DNA of 64,000 nt from Acetivibrio saccincola (lineage in GTDB: Bacteria > Bacillota > Clostridia > Acetivibrionales > Acetivibrionaceae): NCBI RefSeq assembly GCF_002844395.1, contig NZ_CP025197.1, positions 1,922,001 through 1,986,000 of the forward strand, given 5' to 3'. Below, one piece after another: positions 1-7,977 of this stretch. Numbering within the stretch: the first letter of the stretch is position 1; each line of letters starts with the position of its first letter. The notes under the pieces are model-generated. The model searched no databases. It worked only from the letters and a program-made list of their open reading frames with translations, and had not been told where the DNA came from. The position numbers and the translations under genes are program-made.

Positions 1-654
1 AATAAAGTTATAACTTAAATCCAGCTCTTTTAAATTGGCCATTTCTTCTAAAGCACCTATATTTGTAATTTGATTTTGGGATAAATTTATGTATGTTAAA
101 TTGGTCAGCTTTCTAATTGGGCTTAAATCCCTTATGTAGTTGTTGCTTAAATCCAGTTTTTCTAAGTTTGTAAAGAACTCTAAGCCATCAAGATTTTGGA
201 TTGAAGAATTGCTAAAATCTAAAGCTTTTATTTGGGATACATCAGTATCAAATATAACCCCTGTTTTTTTGTTTATTTTTTCCCTGATTTTATTTTCTAA
301 GTTTTCGTCTGAAAAATCAATAAGACCTGCCTTCTTTTTAATGACAGATACATTGCCTTCATCAAAAAAATCTTCAACCTCGTCTATTCCGATTTTTCCG
401 TCCTTAACCTTAACTGCAATAAACCCTGGATAGTCTGCAGTATCAGGTTCTACAATTGCGGTAGTTGCTCTGTCACCTTCTATAAGGTAATTTTCATAAT
501 AAAAAGTTGTTGCTAAAACTGTTCCTCCCATAAGTACAATAACCAATAAAACAAATAAAACGGTTTTTAAAACCTTTCTATTTTTCTTTGGCGCATTCAC
601 ACCCGGATTGTACACTTCTGAAAGAATGGAATTGCTTTCCTGCTGCTTTGTCAT
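1..654 (-). CDS. Membrane-anchored leucine-rich-repeat protein (N-terminal part, cut by window edge)
   Basis: The reading frame is open from an ATG at 654 to the window edge (218 codons) with no stop, so the C-terminus is missing. GGAGG lies 8 nt before the ATG. Residues 1-25 are charged and contain the stretch APKKNRK. One hydrophobic segment follows (about residues 30-50, VLFVLLVIVLMGG), giving a type II membrane anchor. After a linker of about 60 residues come leucine-rich repeats with LDLSNN, INLSQN and LDLSYN motifs spaced about 22 residues apart, internalin-like. The protein is probably displayed outside the membrane for protein-protein contact. Its partner is unknown. Family call is firm; function is not. 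Confidence 0.8.
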   Translation of the reverse strand, partial: MTKQQESNSILSEVYNPGVNAPKKNRKVLKTVLFVLLVIVLMGGTVLATTFYYENYLIEGDRATTAIVEPDTADYPGFIAVKVKDGKIGIDEVEDFFDEGNVSVIKKKAGLIDFSDENLENKIREKINKKTGVIFDTDVSQIKALDFSNSSIQNLDGLEFFTNLEKLDLSNNYIRDLSPIRKLTNLTYINLSQNQITNIGALEEMANLKELDLSYNFI

Positions 655-917
655 AGTGAATCATCCTCCTTAAATACAATATAATTACCCCTTGATATAG
701 CTTATACTTACCCCTTGGAATACAAACTAAAACTTTTAGACAAAAATTTTCTAGTGAGACAAAAAAAGAAGTAGTTTTTTGATTTTACAACCTATCATTG
801 GTACAAAATCCTGTCTTATGTTTTTATTGTACCATAAATACTGCTAATTCACAATAAATTATTCAAAAAATAACAGGGTAAATATATTTTTTTTATAAAT
901 ATATTTTTTATATTTTA
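655..917 (-). promoter_or_regulatory. Upstream region of the LRR gene with a 10-bp direct repeat
   Basis: This 262-base A/T-rich gap holds no gene. Plus-strand TTACCCCTTG occurs twice, at 685-694 and 708-717, 23 bp apart start to start, which puts both copies on one face of the helix and just upstream of the ribosome-binding site. An inverted repeat, GGTACAA at 800-806 with TTGTACC at 827-833, lies further upstream. Both could be regulator sites for the LRR gene. No clear -35/-10 pair was settled on. Confidence 0.4.
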
Positions 918-1718
918 TCATTTTAAATTTAAATCTTCATGGGATTTTTCTACAATGTTTTTAGCATCAAAAGAAGTGGTTCCTTCTGTTTTAGAAAGGT
1001 ATGCTAAAAACTCAATATTCCCCTCAGGACCTTTAATTGGGGAAAAGTCAAGACCTTTTATTTTAAGGCCGCATTCTATGGAAAAACCTAAAATATCCTC
1101 TATAACTTCCCTATGGGTATCCTTATCCTTTACCACCCCGTTTTTTCCTACCTTGTCCTTTCCTGCTTCAAACTGAGGCTTTATAAGGCATAATATTTCC
1201 CCGTCTTCTTTTAAAAGATCCACTGCCACAGGTATCACTTTTTTTAAAGAGATAAAGGATACATCTATTGCTGCGAAATCTGCTAAAACCCCTATTTGGT
1301 CCCTTGTTACATATCTTATATTTGTTCTTTCCATACACACTACACGTTCATCATTTCTAAGTTCCCAGGCAAGCTGACCGTAGCCTACATCAACGGCAAA
1401 TACTTTTTTTGCACCGTTTTTCAGCATACAGTCGGTAAACCCGCCTGTTGAAGCCCCTATATCAATGGCAACTTTTTCATTTAAATCTATTTTAAAAACT
1501 TTTATTGCCTTTTCTAATTTCAGCCCGCCCCTGCTTACATAAGGATGGACATTTTCTTTTATAAAAATTTTAGAATCTATACCAACCTTAGTACCAGGTT
1601 TATCTACCTTTTCACCGTCTACAAATACTACACCCGCCATTATTGAACTTCTGGCTTTTTCCCTGCTGTCAAAGTACCCTTTTTGAACAAGGAGTACATC
1701 CAGCCTCTCCTTTTTCAA
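918..1718 (-). CDS. tlyA: TlyA-family 2'-O-rRNA methyltransferase (hemolysin-like)
   Basis: About the first 60 residues form an S4 RNA-binding domain (RLDVLLVQKG, MAGVVFVDG). An FtsJ/RrmJ-type Rossmann methyltransferase follows, with the SAM-binding motif AIDIGASTGGFTD. TlyA enzymes methylate ribose 2'-OH groups of rRNA. The open frame extends to a TTG at 1736, but GGAGGG sits 7 nt before the TTG at 1718. That start gives MKKERLDVLL, which matches the family N-terminus, and leaves a single nucleotide between dxs and tlyA. It is co-transcribed with dxs and oapA, the usual downstream order at OLE loci. Confidence 0.9.
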   Translation of the reverse strand: MKKERLDVLLVQKGYFDSREKARSSIMAGVVFVDGEKVDKPGTKVGIDSKIFIKENVHPYVSRGGLKLEKAIKVFKIDLNEKVAIDIGASTGGFTDCMLKNGAKKVFAVDVGYGQLAWELRNDERVVCMERTNIRYVTRDQIGVLADFAAIDVSFISLKKVIPVAVDLLKEDGEILCLIKPQFEAGKDKVGKNGVVKDKDTHREVIEDILGFSIECGLKIKGLDFSPIKGPEGNIEFLAYLSKTEGTTSFDAKNIVEKSHEDLNLK

Positions 1719-1719
1719 A

Positions 1720-3618
1720 TTAAATTCCCTCCACAACTATATCTTTTACACTGTACCTGTTAAACATTTTCATCACAGAGTTAAAAATTGATTTTGCATC
1801 CAGTCCGAACATTTTTTCCAATTCTTTTTTAGAACCATGGCAAATAAACCTGTCAGGGTATCCAAATATTTTTGTTTTAACATTTATGCCGCTTTCATTT
1901 ATAATCTCAAGTATTCTGCTTCCAAAACCACCTTCAACGGTATTGTCTTCAATGGTTACAATCTTTCCCGTTTTAATTGCAGAATTAATTATGGGCTTTG
2001 GATTAACAGGTTTTATAAACCGTGAATAGATAACATCTGCCGATAAATCCATTTTTTCCAGCAAAGCCGCAACTTCCATGGCAACTTCCACTTTATTTCC
2101 CACAGCTATTATTGAAACATCCTTCCCTTCCCTTAAAATAAGGGACTGCCCTAATTCAATACCGGGACTTTCAAATAATTTATGAGACCCACTCCCTCTG
2201 GGATACCTTATTGCTATAGGTCCGTCAAAGTCTTCTATGGCAAATTTCATCATCTTTCTAAGCTCATTGTAATCACATGGTGCCATAATGGTCATATTGG
2301 GAATATGCCTTAAAAAAGATATGTCATATATACCCTGGTGGGTTTCCCCATCCTCTCCTACAATACCTGCCCTGTCAATGGCAAAAACAACATGTAATTT
2401 TTGAATTGCCACATCGTGAAGTACCTGGTCATATGCCCTTTGTAAAAAAGACGAATATACGGCAAACACAGGCACCAAGCCATTTCTGGCAAGCCCTGCT
2501 GCAAATGTCACTGCATGCTGCTCGGCAATCCCCACATCAAAAAATCTTTCAGGAAACTTTTTAGAAAATGCATCCAAACCTGTCCCGTTTGGCATTGCAG
2601 CGGTAATAGCGACAACCTTTTTATTTTTCTCTGCAATTTCAACTAATTCTTCCCCAAAAATATTAGAATATCCAGGTCCTCCATTGGAAATAACTTCTCC
2701 TGATTCTATTTCAAAAGGTGCAATCCCGTGGAATATATCCGGATTTTCCTCTGCATGGTTATATCCCTTGCCTTTTTGAGTACAAACATGTATAAAAACC
2801 GGTCCCTTAATACTTTTTGCTTTTTTAAATACATTTTCCAGTTCTTCTATATTATGACCGTCAATTGGTCCTATGTACTTAAATCCAAGTTCTTCAAAAA
2901 TTATTCCCGGCATTATCATATATTTTATAGAGCCCTTAACCCTGTCAAGAGCTTTTACTGCACTTTTCCCTATTGCCGGAATTTTGTTTAATATAATGTC
3001 AATATCCTCTTTTACTTTGTAGTAAAAAGGCTCTGTTCTTATTTTACTTAAATATTTTGAAAGACCCCCTACATTTTTAGATATGGACATTTCATTGTCG
3101 TTTAGTACAACAATAAGGTCGTTAAAGGATCTTCCTGCGTCATTTAAGGCTTCAAATGCCATACCCCCTGTAAGGGCACCATCACCTATCACTGCAATAA
3201 CTGAATACTTTTCTTTTTTTATATCCCTGGCCTTTGCAATCCCCAAAGCAGCGGAAATAGATGTGCTGCTGTGGCCTGTATTAAAAGCATCGTGAGGGCT
3301 TTCGTTTACTTTAGGAAAACCCGACAGCCCGTTTAACTTCCGCATGGTATCAAACTTATTTTTTCTCCCGGTAATAATTTTATGTACATAGCACTGATGA
3401 CCCACATCCCATATAATCTTATCACGGGGTGTATCAAACACCCTGTGAAGAGCCAGGGTAAGCTCAACTACTCCTAAATTAGGTGCTAAATGTCCTCCTG
3501 TTTTTGATATCTTCTCTATTAAAAAAGACCTTATTGAAGAAGCAAGTCCTTTTAACTGTTCATAATTAAGACTTTTCAAATCTTCAGGAGAATTTACACA
3601 ATCCAATATATTTTCCAA
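1720..3618 (-). CDS. dxs: 1-deoxy-D-xylulose-5-phosphate synthase
   Basis: A full-length (632 residues) thiamine-diphosphate enzyme that condenses pyruvate and glyceraldehyde-3-phosphate, the first step of the MEP isoprenoid pathway. Visible are the TPP/Mg motif GDGALTGGMAFEALND (about 150), the transketolase pyrimidine-binding segment GIAEQHAVTFAAGLA (about 370), and the C-terminal transketolase domain. The start is a TTG directly after an in-frame TAG, so nothing longer is possible. The Shine-Dalgarno sequence (GTGAGAT) is weak. It lies downstream of oapA in the OLE RNA operon; dxs is a regular neighbour of OLE RNA. Confidence 0.95.
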   Translation of the reverse strand: MENILDCVNSPEDLKSLNYEQLKGLASSIRSFLIEKISKTGGHLAPNLGVVELTLALHRVFDTPRDKIIWDVGHQCYVHKIITGRKNKFDTMRKLNGLSGFPKVNESPHDAFNTGHSSTSISAALGIAKARDIKKEKYSVIAVIGDGALTGGMAFEALNDAGRSFNDLIVVLNDNEMSISKNVGGLSKYLSKIRTEPFYYKVKEDIDIILNKIPAIGKSAVKALDRVKGSIKYMIMPGIIFEELGFKYIGPIDGHNIEELENVFKKAKSIKGPVFIHVCTQKGKGYNHAEENPDIFHGIAPFEIESGEVISNGGPGYSNIFGEELVEIAEKNKKVVAITAAMPNGTGLDAFSKKFPERFFDVGIAEQHAVTFAAGLARNGLVPVFAVYSSFLQRAYDQVLHDVAIQKLHVVFAIDRAGIVGEDGETHQGIYDISFLRHIPNMTIMAPCDYNELRKMMKFAIEDFDGPIAIRYPRGSGSHKLFESPGIELGQSLILREGKDVSIIAVGNKVEVAMEVAALLEKMDLSADVIYSRFIKPVNPKPIINSAIKTGKIVTIEDNTVEGGFGSRILEIINESGINVKTKIFGYPDRFICHGSKKELEKMFGLDAKSIFNSVMKMFNRYSVKDIVVEGI

Positions 3619-3638
3619 CTAGCTTTCATCTCACTTTC

Positions 3639-3674
3639 AAACTTTTAAAATTTATTTTTTAATTTTTAAAAGTT
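3639..3674. other. A/T-only hairpin between oapA and dxs
   Basis: AACTTTTAAAA and TTTTAAAAGTT form an 11-bp inverted repeat with a loop of about 12 nt in the 77-base gap between oapA and dxs. With no G/C core and no clear U tract it is a weak terminator at best. It may be a processing or mRNA-stability element between the OLE/oapA part and dxs-tlyA. Confidence 0.3.
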
Positions 3675-3695
3675 AGTATATAAATTTAAAAATTT

Positions 3696-4349
3696 TTATG
3701 ATTTCCTTCCGGATAAAACACTTAAGGCTATAGCCACTTTGTATGTGATGTAATTGTTGTATTTTAATGCAAAAGTTTTCCCAATTGCCTTACCTCCTAT
3801 TGTAGCCGCTGCTACAAGACCTGTCAAACTAAATCCTGCAACAGCCGCTGTTGTCAAACTTGCCGTTTTAGATATGGTTATGATAATGTAACTACTTGCA
3901 GCCCCGCTTATAACACCGCAAATATCCCCTATAACATCATTGCAGATGGTGGAGGCTTTATTTGCACTTCTTATAAGTTTAATTGCCTGTTTTGCACCAT
4001 AAAGTTTTCTAGACGCCATAGAATGAAAGGGGGCTTCTTCTGCAGTTGTTATTGCTATACCTATTATATCAAAAATTATCCCTATTATTATTATAATTAA
4101 TAATATTAAAAAAGAACTGGCAAGTCCCGCACTTTCCAATATAGTGGAAGAAATGTTAGATAATGTTGCAGATAGAAAAAAAGTTAGTAAGACGATGAAT
4201 GTAACCCACTTGGCGTTTTCCTTTTTAGAAACAGTTGAAGCATTTGGTTTGAACTTTATTTTTTTATTATTGGCTTTAGTTGCTTTATTGGAATTTTTAC
4301 TGTTATTAGAATTTCTAGTGCTATTAGTGTTTCTACTGTGTTCATCCAC
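3696..4349 (-). CDS. oapA: OLE RNA-associated membrane protein OapA
   Basis: The protein has 217 residues. Residues 1-45 are a polar, Asn/Ser/Lys-rich tail (for example NSNNSKNSNK). Four likely membrane segments follow, at about 48-68, 79-101, 132-152 and 164-190. The segment EEAPFHSMASRK follows the second one. The start is GTG at 4349 with TAGGAGGAAGG about 8 nt upstream. It is identified mainly by position: immediately downstream of OLE RNA and upstream of dxs-tlyA. From the literature as I recall it, OapA binds OLE RNA as a dimer and anchors the ribonucleoprotein at the membrane. The low-complexity N-tail looks longer than expected for the family; this is inference. Confidence 0.85.
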   Translation of the reverse strand: MDEHSRNTNSTRNSNNSKNSNKATKANNKKIKFKPNASTVSKKENAKWVTFIVLLTFFLSATLSNISSTILESAGLASSFLILLIIIIIGIIFDIIGIAITTAEEAPFHSMASRKLYGAKQAIKLIRSANKASTICNDVIGDICGVISGAASSYIIITISKTASLTTAAVAGFSLTGLVAAATIGGKAIGKTFALKYNNYITYKVAIALSVLSGRKS

Positions 4350-4383
4350 TTAAACTGCCTTCCTCCTAATGTAAATTTATGTA

Positions 4384-4985
4384 GATAACAGGATGGAAAT
4401 ATGCTGGGTAAATTTTGCGGCTTAGGTCAAGCTTGATTTCCACAGGACCCACTGAATGTCGCCAGTTCAGCGGTTTCCCTTTAAGGGTCCAGCCATATTG
4501 TTTCCAAATATGGGGCCTGACTACCACTTAGTCCACACTTCAATCCCCAGCATACCTCTTTTAAGAACAGTCTAGGAGATTTCCTCAACAGTCTTACCGG
4601 TTCTAGCCTCTTTTGCAATGTTGGTTTCAAACTGCATTAGCGCATAAGTACCGGCCAATACTTACGCACCTGACGGTTATCCGCCAACACCACTCAAGGC
4701 AGGCTACGCTGTTCACAGCACTTTACGTACCGCAAAACAGGTTTACTCCCTACCCGTAGGCAACAAATTTATTTGTTTATCCCACGGCATAGGGTCTCCA
4801 CGGTAGAGGGGACAGCATCCGCATGCCCTTGCAGAGTGCCCCTAAACCTTAACTCCCAGCATCAGCCCATCACTGGGCGTAACAAGCCAACACCAGGAAC
4901 TTCATCGATGTGCCCTTAACGGATTTTTAGCCCCGTCTTCGAAACCGGCAGTACTGACTAGAATACTGCTCCATCCTGTTTGTCC
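4384..4985 (-). ncRNA. ole: OLE RNA (ornate, large, extremophilic RNA)
   Basis: A non-coding stretch of about 600 nt, visibly more GC-rich than its surroundings and with no plausible reading frame. On the minus strand its ends close in a perfect 11-bp helix: AACAGGATGGA (4980-4970) pairs with TCCATCCTGTT (4397-4387). Many internal hairpins are evident, for example GTGCGTAAGTA with TACTTATGCGC and CCATATTTGG with CCAAATATGG-like arms. Size (known members about 600 nt) and neighbourhood (xseA-xseB before it; a small multi-pass membrane protein, dxs and tlyA after it) match the OLE class. Known members associate with the membrane through OapA and are tied to alcohol, cold and Mg2+ stress responses in Bacillus halodurans. 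Exact ends are inferred. Confidence 0.92.
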
Positions 4986-5005
4986 CTAAACTTTGTGTGA
5001 AAAGA

Positions 5006-5034
5006 ATTATATCACATTTAAATATTTCTCGCAA
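5006..5034 (-). promoter_or_regulatory. Promoter of OLE RNA
   Basis: Minus-strand TTGCGA (5034-5029), a 17-nt spacer and a perfect TATAAT (5011-5006) form a sigma-A type promoter; TGTG precedes the -10 box. Transcription would start near 4999, about 20 nt before the closing helix of OLE RNA. It lies just after the xseB stop, so OLE RNA need not depend on read-through from xseA-xseB. Confidence 0.8.
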
Positions 5035-5047
5035 CTGACATATAATC

Positions 5048-5275
5048 TCAATTTTCAAAATTCTCTTCTTTTATTGAACCGTCCTCTTTTTCTATTAATA
5101 TTGTTATTTTTCTTTCCATTTCATCAAGAATTTTACTTAAGTTTTTTGAAAGCTCCACACCCTTTTGAAAAACTTCAATGGAGGTCTCTAAAGGCATTTC
5201 ACCCTTTTCCAAATCTTCTACGATTTTTTCCAATTCATTCATTGACTGTTCAAAAGTCTTCTTTTCTTTACCCAT
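5048..5275 (-). CDS. xseB: Exodeoxyribonuclease VII small subunit
   Basis: About 75 residues, the usual family length, with the typical helical pattern FEQSMNELEKIVEDLEKGE and later FQKGVELSK. It partners XseA to degrade single-stranded DNA in both directions to short oligonucleotides. The frame is open to a GTG at 5287, but GGAAGGTG lies about 9 nt before the ATG at 5275 (MGKEKK), which is preferred. It follows xseA by 38 nt. In many OLE-bearing genomes ispA follows xseB; here OLE RNA follows directly. Confidence 0.92.
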   Translation of the reverse strand: MGKEKKTFEQSMNELEKIVEDLEKGEMPLETSIEVFQKGVELSKNLSKILDEMERKITILIEKEDGSIKEENFEN

Positions 5276-5313
5276 ATATTTATTCACCTTCCAAAAAATT
5301 ATAAAGGAAAAAA

Positions 5314-6534
5314 TTACTCTTTTGAAAGAACCTTTGAAATTATCTTTCCGTCTTTTAGACTAATTTCAATTTCATCTCCAATATCCACATCTTCAATTGA
5401 TTTTATAAAGCTTCTTTTTTCATTAGACTTTAAAAGACCATAACCTTTTGACAATACCGCCAAAGGGCTTAATGTATCAAGCTTTCCAACTAAGAGACTA
5501 AATTTTGCTTTTAATCTTTCATGTTTAGTCAAGACAGCCTTCCTTAAATCCCTGTTTAATATGTCCAGCTTCATTCTCTCCTGGTATATCCTGTCATAGG
5601 GCTGCCTTAATGCAGGTGAATTTTGAATTTTTAAAAGCCGCTCCCTTTTTAATTTCAAATTACCTTTAAGGGAGTTACCAAGCCTTAAATTCAGCTCCTT
5701 TATCCTGTTTTCAATTGCAATTCTTTCCGGAATAACCAGCTCCGCTGCAGCTGAAGGGGTTGGTGCCCTCACATCTGCAACAAAATCCGCAATTGTATAA
5801 TCAGTCTCATGTCCCACTGCAGATATAATTGGTATAGAAGACTCAAAAATACTCCTTGCAACTTCCTCGGTATTAAAAGGCCATAATTCTTCTAATGAAC
5901 CCCCACCCCTTGCAATTATTATCACATCCACACATTTTAGCTGGTTAAACCTTAATATACCTTTGCTAATCTCCTTTTCTGCCCCTTCTCCCTGCACCCT
6001 TACAGGATATATCTTTACACTGGTATTATAAAACCTTCTGTCTAATACATTAATTATATCCCGTATTACAGAACCTGTGGAGGATGTCACCACTCCTATA
6101 TTTTGAGGCAAAAAAGGTATTCTTTTTTTGATTTTCTCATCAAACAGCCCTTCATTAAACAACTTTTTCTTAAGCTGTTCAAAAGCTATATGTAAATTGC
6201 CGGTACCGTCATTCTGCATTTCCTGGGCGTACAGCTGGTACTGCCCGTCCCTTTCAAAAACAGAAATATAGCCTCTTATTATGACTTTCATTCCATCTTC
6301 AGGTATGAATTTAAGACTTGAATTGCAGCTTCTGAACATTACACATTTTAGAAGGCTGTTTTCATCCTTCAGGGTAAAATACATATGTCCCGAAGAATGA
6401 TGTTTAAAATTGGATATTTCACCTCTGATCCAGAGATTTGAAAGTATAAAATCCTTTGAAACAAGTTCCTTTATATACCTGTTTATTGCCGTGACAGTTA
6501 AAATATTGTTATTTTGGGTATGAAGTAAATTCAT
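5314..6534 (-). CDS. xseA: Exodeoxyribonuclease VII large subunit
   Basis: 406 residues. The N-terminal OB-fold (about 10-105) includes the segment LWIRGEISNFKHHSSGHMYF. The catalytic region carries GVVTSSTGSVIRDI, IIARGGGSLEELWPFN, ISAVGHETDYTIAD and VADVRAPTPSAAAEL, all hallmarks of XseA. A helical C-terminal part ends in LSKGYG. It forms exonuclease VII with XseB and acts in single-strand DNA processing and repair. The ATG has AAGGTGA upstream. It sits between nusB and xseB in one transcription unit. Confidence 0.96.
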   Translation of the reverse strand: MNLLHTQNNNILTVTAINRYIKELVSKDFILSNLWIRGEISNFKHHSSGHMYFTLKDENSLLKCVMFRSCNSSLKFIPEDGMKVIIRGYISVFERDGQYQLYAQEMQNDGTGNLHIAFEQLKKKLFNEGLFDEKIKKRIPFLPQNIGVVTSSTGSVIRDIINVLDRRFYNTSVKIYPVRVQGEGAEKEISKGILRFNQLKCVDVIIIARGGGSLEELWPFNTEEVARSIFESSIPIISAVGHETDYTIADFVADVRAPTPSAAAELVIPERIAIENRIKELNLRLGNSLKGNLKLKRERLLKIQNSPALRQPYDRIYQERMKLDILNRDLRKAVLTKHERLKAKFSLLVGKLDTLSPLAVLSKGYGLLKSNEKRSFIKSIEDVDIGDEIEISLKDGKIISKVLSKE

Positions 6535-6550
6535 ATAATTTCACCTTAGC

Positions 6551-6991
6551 TTAATTTTCCTCATTCTCTTTGCTCCCAACAGGCAAAGGGCTGTTTTTTT
6601 GGAACCTTCCTAAAATCCCGTTTACAAATGCACCACTTTCTTCCCCGCTGTAGTTTTTTGCAAGTTCAACAGCTTCATTTATGGATACATTAAGGGGTAT
6701 GTCATCCCTGAAAACAATTTCATAAATTGCAAGCCTTAAAATTGACAAATCAACTTTAGATATTCTGGACAGTTTCCACCCTTTTGAATATTTTTCAATA
6801 GCCCTGTCTATTTTTTCTTTATTCCTGTGTACTCCATATAGCACATCAGTTATATACTCTAAGTTTTCCTTTTTAAATTTATGCCGGGCTAAAAAATCTT
6901 CAACTTGCCCTTCTATAGGTTCCTTCCTTATTTCAAACTGATATAAAAGCTTCATAGCCATTTCTCTTGCAGCTCTTCTTCCTATTAACAG
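6551..6991 (-). CDS. nusB: Transcription antitermination factor NusB, probable CTG start
   Basis: An all-helical NusB domain (MAMKLLYQFEIR, then ISKVDLSILRLAIYEI, INEAVELAKNY and FVNGILG). NusB binds boxA RNA with S10 in rRNA antitermination. The first ATG is at 6961, but the frame continues upstream through the family's expected GRRAAREMAMKLLYQ start and reaches a stop at 6997-6995. No ATG, GTG or TTG is available there. GGGGAGG lies exactly 8 nt before a CTG at 6991, so CTG is the likely initiator. It leads the nusB-xseA-xseB genes. Confidence 0.88.
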   Translation of the reverse strand: MLIGRRAAREMAMKLLYQFEIRKEPIEGQVEDFLARHKFKKENLEYITDVLYGVHRNKEKIDRAIEKYSKGWKLSRISKVDLSILRLAIYEIVFRDDIPLNVSINEAVELAKNYSGEESGAFVNGILGRFQKNSPLPVGSKENEEN

Positions 6992-7044
6992 TTTTTATAC
7001 CTCCCCAAAACTGTATTTTAAAATAAACCTTTATGTATCTTGTA

Positions 7045-7275
7045 TTATCTATATGTACCTGGTGGTAGTATGCGGTCTAAAAGATTTTTTATGTAATCCT
7101 TATCATTGGAAATCTTTTTTCCTATATAATAACCTGCCAGAACACATATTGCAATAAAAATTGTTTTTAAAAATCCAACTAACAATACAGTTACCGAAAA
7201 AATCAAACCTCCAAGAGCGCCATTTATCTCTCCGAAATGTGAACGGTAAAAAGCTAAAATTTTCTCCTTATTCAC
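7045..7275 (-). CDS. DUF2273 small membrane protein
   Basis: About 76 residues with a glycine-flanked hydrophobic region: NGALGGLIFSVTVLLVGFL, then TIFIAICVLAGYYIGKKI. The C-terminus is charged and ends in LPPGTYR. DUF2273 proteins are encoded next to Asp23 and AmaP and are thought to be part of that membrane complex; their molecular role is unknown. The frame is open from an ATG at 7290, but GGAGG lies inside it, 8 nt before the GTG at 7275. That gives MNKEKILAFY, which resembles family N-termini. It is translationally coupled to amaP. Confidence 0.85.
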   Translation of the reverse strand: MNKEKILAFYRSHFGEINGALGGLIFSVTVLLVGFLKTIFIAICVLAGYYIGKKISNDKDYIKNLLDRILPPGTYR

Positions 7276-7289
7276 TGCCCATGCCTCCA

Positions 7290-7838
7290 TTATTCAACTC
7301 TTGATCTATAACCTGTATATATATTTTCCACAAACACCTTTACATCATCTACCAAAATACCTGAAGTCTCTTCAACAGACTTTTTAACTCTTTTTTGTAT
7401 ATCCTCCAGAAGGGCCGGAATGTTAATGTCAGGCATTACAACTACCCTTATATGTACAGAAACATTTTCACCTGTTCTCTTTACATAAGCTTTTGAATCC
7501 CTTACACCATTATTTCTCCTTGATGCTGCAAGGGCTATATTTTCAATGGTGTTTAGTGATATTTTTACCTCTCCTATTTTATTAAACCTTGTTATAGACT
7601 TTCTGTTTCTCTCACTTCTCACTCCTGAAAGTAAAAACATAAGGCTTAAACCAAAAAATATCAGTTCTACTATAAAGAGCAGGATAACCGACGCCTTATT
7701 GCTTAAAACAGTTTTTTCTAAAAAATTTGTGATATTTATAAACATTTCTTTATTTAGAGTCACAATCATTAAAATGAGAGAAATAACTGTGAGACAAAAA
7801 GCATAAAAAGCAAGCAAAATCCTGAAAAAAATATTCAT
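7290..7838 (-). CDS. amaP: Asp23 membrane-anchor protein AmaP
   Basis: 182 residues with two N-terminal membrane helices (about 5-27 and 50-72) followed by a soluble Asp23-like domain (about 85-180; ENIALAASRRNNGVRDS, VVMPDINIPALLEDI). AmaP tethers the Asp23 protein to the cell membrane, studied in Staphylococcus. It lies between asp23 and the DUF2273 gene and shares the stop/start TAATG with the frame of the latter. Start: ATG with GGGGTGG upstream. The operon likely serves the cell-envelope stress response. Confidence 0.85.
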   Translation of the reverse strand: MNIFFRILLAFYAFCLTVISLILMIVTLNKEMFINITNFLEKTVLSNKASVILLFIVELIFFGLSLMFLLSGVRSERNRKSITRFNKIGEVKISLNTIENIALAASRRNNGVRDSKAYVKRTGENVSVHIRVVVMPDINIPALLEDIQKRVKKSVEETSGILVDDVKVFVENIYTGYRSRVE

Positions 7839-7977
7839 AGGCTTACTACCACCCCTTTTTTATCTTATGTTTCCAATACCCACTTACATTATATTTTATT
7901 TTAGAAAAAAAATAAACCCTACAGGGGTTATTATTTTATTTTTTCCAATAAACATTTTTAACATACCTGTTATATAA

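Noticed and set aside
4144-4353. Leucine-rich plus-strand frame over the oapA start
   Set aside because: It is the complement of the Asn/Lys-rich OapA tail, so the low complexity is expected.
4384-4985. Group I/II intron or RNase P RNA as an explanation of the GC-rich non-coding block
   Set aside because: No intron-encoded protein, no interrupted gene and no RNase P core motifs were seen. The neighbouring genes fit OLE RNA specifically.
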